Positions 59,925-64,000 of a stretch of 64,000 nucleotides of DNA are shown one piece after another. Origin of the DNA: Campylobacterales bacterium (GTDB lineage: Bacteria; Campylobacterota; Campylobacteria; Campylobacterales; Sulfurovaceae); assembly GCA_014763895.1 (NCBI GenBank), contig JACXUM010000006.1, positions 22,634-86,633 on the forward strand, read 5' to 3'. The position numbers and the translations under genes are program-made. Within the stretch, counting starts at the first letter, position 1; every line of letters begins with the position of its first letter. The notes beneath the pieces are model-generated. The model saw nothing but the letters and a program-made list of their open reading frames with translations, had not been told where the DNA came from and searched no databases.

Positions 59925-59978
59925 ATGATAAAAGAAAGCCTATTTTTCACTTTCCAAACCGCAAAAGGTGGTATTTAA
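59925..59978 (+). CDS. Possible 17-residue leader peptide upstream of RNase R
   Basis: ATG 59925 opens a frame MIKESLFFTFQTAKGGI whose TAA shares its last A with the ATG of the RNase R gene (TAATG). The ATG sits at the predicted transcription start, so it would be leaderless. It may be chance; the tight junction is the only support. Confidence 0.25.
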   Translation: MIKESLFFTFQTAKGGI

Positions 59979-61954
59979 TGTCTGCGTTTTCCATTCAGCT
60001 TACTAACGGATGTCTTCCCTCGGATATCGAAGAGAGTGACAAGGAAGCCTTTGAAGCCCTGCAAAAAATGGGGGCCATCGAAGAAAAGCACGGTCTGTGG
60101 AAGTTAAGCAGTCTCTACCGTGCCGGACGTCTCTATATCGGCAAAGACAGTCGCGGATACGTCGAAGCCGAACTCAAAGAGCAGCGCGACCTGATGATAG
60201 AGCCCGATAACCTCGACAAAGCCAGACACGGGGATGTGGTCGTTGTCAAGCGTATCATTGCAAAACGCGGACGGGCTAGCGGAAAAATCGTGATGATCAT
60301 CGAGAAAGCTTTCCTCTTTACGATCGCGTACACCCACAAAGACGAATCGGGCAATTTCCAGATACTCAACATCCGTACAGGCGAACCGACCAATGCCGTG
60401 ATGGAAGGGATGGACCTTAAAGCGTTCCATCTGGGTACGGTCTTGAAAGTGGATGTCGATAATGACAAAGTCATCGAAGTGTTGGGCAATCTTGCCGATG
60501 CCAAAGTGGATGAAAAGATCTCGCTTGCACTCTATGACCGTCCCGATGAGTTCCCTCCTGAGTGTATCGTTCAGGCCAAAGCGGTCGAATCTGAAGTGAC
60601 CAAAGCAGAACACCCCGACCGTGTGGATTTGACCGATCTGGACTTCTGTACGATCGATCCGGTCACGGCCAAAGATTTTGACGATGCGATTTATTTTGAC
60701 CTTAAGAACTATATTCTCTATGTCGCGATAGCCGATGTAAGCCACTATGTGGAATATTTCACGCCGATCGACAAGGAAGCCAAAAAACGGGGATTTACGA
60801 CCTACCTGCCGCACAAAGCCTTCCCGATGCTGCCACGCCAACTCAGCGAAAACATCTGTTCGCTTAAACCGAGGGTGGACCGTCTTGCTTTCGTCTCCAA
60901 GATCTCCCTGGATAAAAAAACCCTCAAACCCTATCAAGAGGAGTTCTTTGAAGCGGTCATCCACTCCAAACACCGTTTTAACTATGACGAAGTAGATGCC
61001 ATCATCAAAACCAACACAAAAGAAGCAACCGGTGTCGTAGCAAGGCTGCTGACCTGGCTGCTGCCGCTGCAAGAGATCACCCAAAGACTCCATCATGAGC
61101 GTATCAAGCAAGGGTTTGATTTCAGGAGTGAAGAGATCAAGCTGACCATCGATGCGAACCATCTTTTGGTAAGTACCCAGATAGAGACAGGCACACCTTC
61201 CCACTCTCTCATCGAAGAGTGTATGCTTCTTGCCAACCAGGCGGCTGCAAAACGTTTTGAGGGTGAAGGCGACGGCATCTTCAGGATCCACGAACCGCCG
61301 CAACTGGCAAAGATGGAAACCCTTTTGACAGAGCTTGCCACGATCGGGCTTTATGTAGAATCCTACGAGGACAGCCCTTCGCTCATCCGTGCGGTCCAAA
61401 AGGAAGCCCAGAAGATGGGGCTTGCCGCCGAAGTCGATGCACTGATCATCAAGTCGATGAAACAGGCCAGCTATGCGGCGTACAATGTCGGGCATTTCGG
61501 TCTGGGATTTGGCCACTACAGCCACTTCACCTCTCCGATCCGGCGCTACAGCGACCTGATCCTGCACAGGCTCATCAAAACCCAGCTGCGCAATGATGAA
61601 CAGGAAGCAGAGTACCTGTTACGCAATATCGAGCCGCTCTGTGCAAGGGTCAGCGAGCTTGAACGTGAAGAGGTCAAAGCCGAATGGGACTTCAGGGACC
61701 GTAAATTTGCCAGATGGGCAGCGACCAGGATTGGGGAAGTATTTGATGCCGAGATCGTTGAGATCGGAGAAAACAATGACGCCAAAGCCGTACTGAGAAC
61801 CGATGTCCAGGGTGTTGCCGTACATCTCAGGGCTGATAGTGTGATGCTCTTTGACCGTATCAGGGTACGCATCAATGAAGCAAACATCCCGCAAGCGGTG
61901 ATCATGGCAGAATTTGTGGAAAAACTGAGCCGTGAAGCAACGGAGCTTTCGTAG
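59978..61954 (+). CDS. rnr: RNase R-type 3'-5' exoribonuclease
   Basis: 658 residues, near the length of H. pylori RNase R and shorter than E. coli. Cold-shock-like RNA-binding segments in the first 200 residues, the RNB catalytic domain with CTIDPVTAKDFDDAIYF (four acidic residues) and YSHFTSPIRRYSDLILHR, then an S1 domain. AAAGGTGG precedes ATG 59978. The terminal TAG lies inside the REP-like palindrome that follows, so the C-terminus may have been set by that element. Locally richer in G+C than the rest. Confidence 0.93.
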   Translation: MSAFSIQLTNGCLPSDIEESDKEAFEALQKMGAIEEKHGLWKLSSLYRAGRLYIGKDSRGYVEAELKEQRDLMIEPDNLDKARHGDVVVVKRIIAKRGRASGKIVMIIEKAFLFTIAYTHKDESGNFQILNIRTGEPTNAVMEGMDLKAFHLGTVLKVDVDNDKVIEVLGNLADAKVDEKISLALYDRPDEFPPECIVQAKAVESEVTKAEHPDRVDLTDLDFCTIDPVTAKDFDDAIYFDLKNYILYVAIADVSHYVEYFTPIDKEAKKRGFTTYLPHKAFPMLPRQLSENICSLKPRVDRLAFVSKISLDKKTLKPYQEEFFEAVIHSKHRFNYDEVDAIIKTNTKEATGVVARLLTWLLPLQEITQRLHHERIKQGFDFRSEEIKLTIDANHLLVSTQIETGTPSHSLIEECMLLANQAAAKRFEGEGDGIFRIHEPPQLAKMETLLTELATIGLYVESYEDSPSLIRAVQKEAQKMGLAAEVDALIIKSMKQASYAAYNVGHFGLGFGHYSHFTSPIRRYSDLILHRLIKTQLRNDEQEAEYLLRNIEPLCARVSELEREEVKAEWDFRDRKFARWAATRIGEVFDAEIVEIGENNDAKAVLRTDVQGVAVHLRADSVMLFDRIRVRINEANIPQAVIMAEFVEKLSREATELS

Positions 61955-61993
61955 GGTGCGATGAAAAAAGGTGGGTTGGCAAACCCACCCTAC
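61951..61993. repeat. REP-like palindrome 1
   Basis: Outer arms GTAGGGTG (61951-61958) / CACCCTAC (61986-61993), inner arms GGTGGGTT (61970-61977) / AACCCACC (61982-61989). It resembles the GTAGGGTGGGTT...AACCCACC repeats scattered in many proteobacteria and linked to REP-associated transposases. Confidence 0.7.
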
Positions 61994-62219
61994 GCCTCTA
62001 CCACGGTGATTTTATCAGGCAGGTTTGGCGGCGTGAAACATACCACAAAATATCACACCATCAAAAATCAACATCCCCTACCCTTCCGCAATCGCAATCT
62101 TTTGAAAGGTGGTTTTTTCATTTTTTTTGCTTTACGATTAAACCTTATGTGCGACGGCAATGCATATTTCCCCGTTTTTTATCCCTATGCATTATGCAAA
62201 CGAGGAAAAAACCAACATC

Positions 62220-62260
62220 CCCCGTAGGGTGGGTTTGCTAACCCACCGCATTGTACGGGG
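62220..62260. repeat. REP-like palindrome 2
   Basis: Outer arms CCCCGTA (62220-62226) / TACGGGG (62254-62260) around GGTGGGTT-tgct-AACCCACC. Same core as palindrome 1. A truncated third copy, CCCCGTATGGTGGGT, lies at 63889-63903. Confidence 0.7.
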
Positions 62261-62483
62261 ATTTTAAAAAGCTATCATTTTTTCAGCCTGTCCCTATTTT
62301 TTTGCCTGGAGAAGTTGGATCGTATTATCTGACATTATAAAATTCCCTATAATTTAAATGCGTATTCATTTTAATTCAGCGTATTACCGTTTTTAGTTAC
62401 AGGTATCACCTCTCCTATATTTCACCTATATTTTAATGTGTGGTTAGGGGGAGCTTGAAAAACACCTATCATCATTTTAAGTA

Positions 62484-62512
62484 TTGACATTGTAAATACA
62501 TTTTGCTAAGAT
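62484..62512 (+). promoter_or_regulatory. Sigma70 promoter of the brnT-brnA module
   Basis: TTGACA (62484-62489), 17-base spacer, TAAGAT (62507-62512), the best -35/-10 pair in the window. The small palindrome TGTAAATACA lies in the spacer and could be the BrnA operator. Confidence 0.7.
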
Positions 62513-62541
62513 GATTAAAAGAGTTTTATCAAGGAGACAGC

Positions 62542-62825
62542 TTGAGATTTGAATGGGATGAAACCAAAAACAGTTCAAACCAACAAAAACATGATGTCAG
62601 TTTTGAAGAAGCCAAAGAAGTCTTTTATGATCCCCTGCATATCTCAAAACTTGATCACAGATTCAGCCATTTTGAAGAACGATGGATTACGATAGGCGCT
62701 ACAAAAAAAAGCATATCTTAGTCGTAGCCAATATGTTTTTTGATGAAAACGGTGAAGAGATCATACGGATCATCAGCGCAAGGAAAGCCAATCCCAAAGA
62801 AAGGAGTTTTTATGAGCAACATTAA
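62542..62825 (+). pseudogene. brnT: BrnT toxin, frame broken in an A8 run
   Basis: BrnT is a RelE-fold ribonuclease toxin. TTG 62542 follows AAGGAG by five bases. The first frame has FEWDETKN, KHDVSFEEAKEVFYDPL and ERWITIGATKK, then ends at TAG 62719-62721 after 59 residues. In the -1 frame the protein continues as HILVVANMFFDENGE and IIRIISARKANPKERSFYE to TAA at 62823-62825. The break is at A8 (62703-62710). It is one A short, or two too many. A -1 slip on A AAA AAA would restore the protein. Confidence 0.8.
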
Positions 62826-63042
62826 AGAGAGAGAAAAGTTTGACGACTATGAGATGAAAGATGATTATGACTTTAGCGGCGGTGTCAGAGGAAGGTTTTA
62901 CAAACCTAAAAAGATACCCACCACACTAAGGCTTGATGATGATATCATCCTTTATTTCAAAAAGAAAGCCAGCGAAGAAAAAGTACCTTACCAGACGCTT
63001 ATCAATGCGATATTGCGAAAAGAGCTTAAAGAGGTGGTTTGA
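62812..63042 (+). CDS. brnA: BrnA antitoxin
   Basis: Ribbon-helix-helix antitoxin of 76 residues that neutralises BrnT and represses the operon. YDFSGGVRGRFY is the BrnA hallmark, followed by the RHH region PTTLRLDDDIILYFKKKA. ATG 62812 follows AAGGAG and overlaps the restored brnT frame by 14 bases, the usual toxin-first order. Longer in-frame starts (62740) lie within brnT and are unlikely. Confidence 0.87.
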   Translation: MSNIKEREKFDDYEMKDDYDFSGGVRGRFYKPKKIPTTLRLDDDIILYFKKKASEEKVPYQTLINAILRKELKEVV

Positions 63043-63077
63043 TCAGACTATTACGCCCTTACTGTCGAAGTATGTGT

Positions 63078-63101
63078 GTTCCAAAGCTCCAGCTTTGGAA
63101 C
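63078..63101. repeat. Perfect 11-bp inverted repeat
   Basis: GTTCCAAAGCT-cc-AGCTTTGGAAC, 36 bases after brnA. Resembles short intergenic palindromes of the TTCCAAAGCT type seen in several proteobacteria; may act as a terminator or be a mobile REP. Confidence 0.6.
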
Positions 63102-63107
63102 AAGAAA

Positions 63108-63150
63108 TCTAGTAAGTTATTTTGCAGCATTAGCATCACTGACACCTTTA
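63108..63150 (+). repeat. Direct repeat flanking the HigB/HigA module, left copy
   Basis: Begins TCTAGTAAGTTATTTTG and ends ACACCTTTA. The right copy (63843-63887) matches at about 36 of 44 positions in the same orientation, about 735 bases away. Confidence 0.65.
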
Positions 63151-63170
63151 TTTTGGACCAATACAATCAC

Positions 63171-63200
63171 TTGAAAAAATTATATCTAATAAGATATAAT
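63171..63200 (+). promoter_or_regulatory. Promoter with overlapping palindromic operator, HigB/HigA module
   Basis: TTGAAA (63171-63176), 18-base spacer, TATAAT (63195-63200). A perfect 9-bp inverted repeat ATTATATCT-aata-AGATATAAT (63179-63200) covers the spacer and -10, fitting autorepression by the HTH antitoxin. Confidence 0.7.
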
Positions 63201-63206
63201 CATTCG

Positions 63207-63547
63207 ATGCAATGGAATATAAAATATTACAAAAACAGCAACAACAACTCACCGATTAGAGAGTGGCTTGACGAACTTGACAATGAGCCAAAAGCAGAGA
63301 TTTTTAGGATATTTACACTATTGCAAAATATGGCATAGAGCTGGGCTTACCTTTTGTAAGACCGCTTGAGCAAAAGATTTATGAAGTTAGAGCCAAAGAC
63401 AAAAGCGGTATTTATAGAGTACTGTATTTCGCACACAAAGATAAAACTTTTGTGATGCTACACGGCTTTCAAAAAAAGACGCAAGCAACCCCAAGGCGAG
63501 AATTGGAGATTGCTATCAAAAGAAAAAAGGAAGTTCAAAATGGATGA
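63207..63547 (+). pseudogene. HigB/Gp49-like RelE-superfamily toxin, frame broken
   Basis: ATG 63207 begins MQWNIKYYKNSNNNSP and continues through IREWLDELDNEPKAEIFRIF to TAG 63336-63338 (43 residues). From about 63326 the -1 frame carries the rest: KYGIELGLPFVRPLEQKIYE, VRAKDKSGIYRVLYFAHKD, FVMLHGFQKKT, ending at TGA 63545-63547. Together this is a complete phage Gp49/HigB-like toxin of about 112 residues. A single missing A in caaaatat accounts for the break. The end overlaps the antitoxin start. Confidence 0.8.
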
Positions 63548-63812
63548 TTTTACTACCCATCTCAATGAGGCTTTGAAAAATGATGACTTCAAAGCAGTAT
63601 ATGAAGATAAACAGATAAGATTTGCGGTTATAGATATATTGGTAGGGCTAAGAGTCCAGTACAAATTATCACAAGCGGATCTGGCAAAAAAACTAAATAC
63701 AACACAAGCGGTCATTAGCAGAATAGAAAATGGCTCAGTAAATATTGGCGTTGATTTTTTACAAAAAGTTGCTACGGCATTTGGTAAATCCATAGAGATA
63801 AAAGTGGCTTAG
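63540..63812 (+). CDS. HigA-like XRE antitoxin
   Basis: 90 residues with a Cro/C1-type helix-turn-helix (YKLSQADLAKKLNTTQAVISRIENG) in the C-terminal half. ATG 63540 follows AAGGAAG and overlaps the toxin end by eight bases. It is the antitoxin and likely repressor at the palindrome 63179-63200. Intact. Confidence 0.87.
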   Translation: MDDFTTHLNEALKNDDFKAVYEDKQIRFAVIDILVGLRVQYKLSQADLAKKLNTTQAVISRIENGSVNIGVDFLQKVATAFGKSIEIKVA

Positions 63813-63842
63813 AGAGACCATTGTTCCACACTCGATACGGAG

Positions 63843-63887
63843 TCTAGGAAGTTATTTTGTGGCATTAGCATTACATTGCACCTTTTA
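63843..63887 (+). repeat. Direct repeat flanking the HigB/HigA module, right copy
   Basis: TCTAGGAAGTTATTTTGTGG through CACCTTTTA, 31 bases after the antitoxin. It is followed at once by a partial REP-like core (63889-63903). Confidence 0.65.
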
Positions 63888-63902
63888 TCCCCGTATGGTG
63901 GG

Positions 63903-63981
63903 TATAATGTCCCGGAAAATTTCGACAGCGACTTAAGCATTTCTTATTCCTAAATGATACAATAAATGAGGAATTTAGGAA
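63903..63981 (+). promoter_or_regulatory. Promoter and leader hairpin of the last gene
   Basis: TATAAT at 63903-63908, then inverted repeat TTCCTAAAT (63947-63955) / ATTTAGGAA (63973-63981), then AAAGGAAAAAAG before ATG 63992. Leader hairpins of this kind occur in insertion sequences, but no family can be named. Confidence 0.4.
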
Positions 63982-63991
63982 AGGAAAAAAG

Positions 63992-64000
63992 ATGAGCAAA
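63992..64000 (+). CDS. Start of an unidentified gene (truncated by window end)
   Basis: ATG AGC AAA with a good ribosome site (AAAGGAAAAAAG). Only three codons are visible (MSK). A transposase is possible given the setting of repeats, but cannot be shown. Confidence 0.4.

Larger units (their letters stand above)
61955..62541. other. Gene-free region between RNase R and the TA modules
   Basis: 587 bases. Two REP-like palindromes about 230 bases apart, a direct repeat AACATCCCC (in 62066-62087 and 62207-62222), and AT-rich DNA from 62262 leading to the brnTA promoter. No convincing coding frame. Confidence 0.6.

Noticed and set aside
60104..61567. Long 487-codon open frame antisense to RNase R
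   Set aside because: Shadow frame of a well-conserved RNB gene; composition (Arg, Phe, Asp excess) is typical of antisense reading and no motif is present.
61951..62260. CRISPR array
   Set aside because: The repeats are two palindromic REP-like units of different spacing, with no regular spacer series or cas genes.

Overview
The window reads as chromosome of a Campylobacterota (epsilonproteobacterial) bacterium, most likely a Sulfurovum/Sulfurimonas-type relative. Three things point there. Several blocks keep the gene order I remember from Campylobacter jejuni and Helicobacter pylori: cvpA-fur-lysS-glyA-DUF1882-SPOR-aroE; rppH-lysC-hobA-holB-folP with hemW beside it; tatB-tatC-queA; ilvC-yibQ-dprA; tlyA-ribF. 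It carries hobA, a gene special to this group. Promoters show clear TATAAT -10 boxes with weak or no -35. The genus is an inference, not a search result.

Layout. 1-12.8 kb: end of pilT, the cvpA-fur-lysS-glyA block, rsuA, a SPOR protein, trpE and aroE, an ArsRS-like two-component pair, and a class II DAHP synthase. 12.74-13.03 kb: an AT-rich, structured intergenic region with three TTATTCAC DnaA-box-like sites. 13-26.8 kb: cmoA, a REC-PAS-GGDEF protein, an alpha/beta hydrolase, ribF, tlyA, an EamA transporter, then a long minus-strand run (rppH, lysC, hobA, holB, folP, sir2, DUF218, ligA). 26.8-34.6 kb: plus-strand hemW, tatB, tatC, queA, two NlpC/P60 lipoproteins, a YchJ-like protein, two uncharacterised exported proteins and ruvX. 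34.6-47.9 kb: a MacAB-like ABC exporter, an MFS gene, a DedA gene, and a compact operon tetR-tolC-mfp-rnd-rssA-mfs-pap2. 48-54.5 kb: a GH3 enzyme, a thioredoxin-like protein, a transporter::DprA fusion, yibQ, ilvC. 54.6-62 kb: NfeD/SPFH pair, a two-RCK potassium channel with a DUF6394 partner, an M15 peptidase, an M48 peptidase and RNase R. 62-64 kb: an accessory patch with REP-like palindromes, two toxin-antitoxin modules whose toxin frames are both broken, flanking direct repeats and the start of an unidentified gene.

Most of the window is ordinary core genome. The observations I rate highest are: (1) an in-frame fusion of an SLC13/DASS transporter to the competence protein DprA, inside an otherwise conserved ilvC-yibQ-dprA order; (2) adjacent BrnT/BrnA and HigB/HigA-like modules in which both toxins need a -1 frame correction in an A-run while both antitoxins are intact; (3) a TolC-type protein of an RND operon that appears to lack its middle; (4) a TatC with an about 80-residue insertion in its first periplasmic loop; (5) a DnaA-box cluster away from dnaA; (6) a 36-37 bp intergenic repeat present twice in opposite orientation. 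No rRNA, tRNA or CRISPR array was seen.
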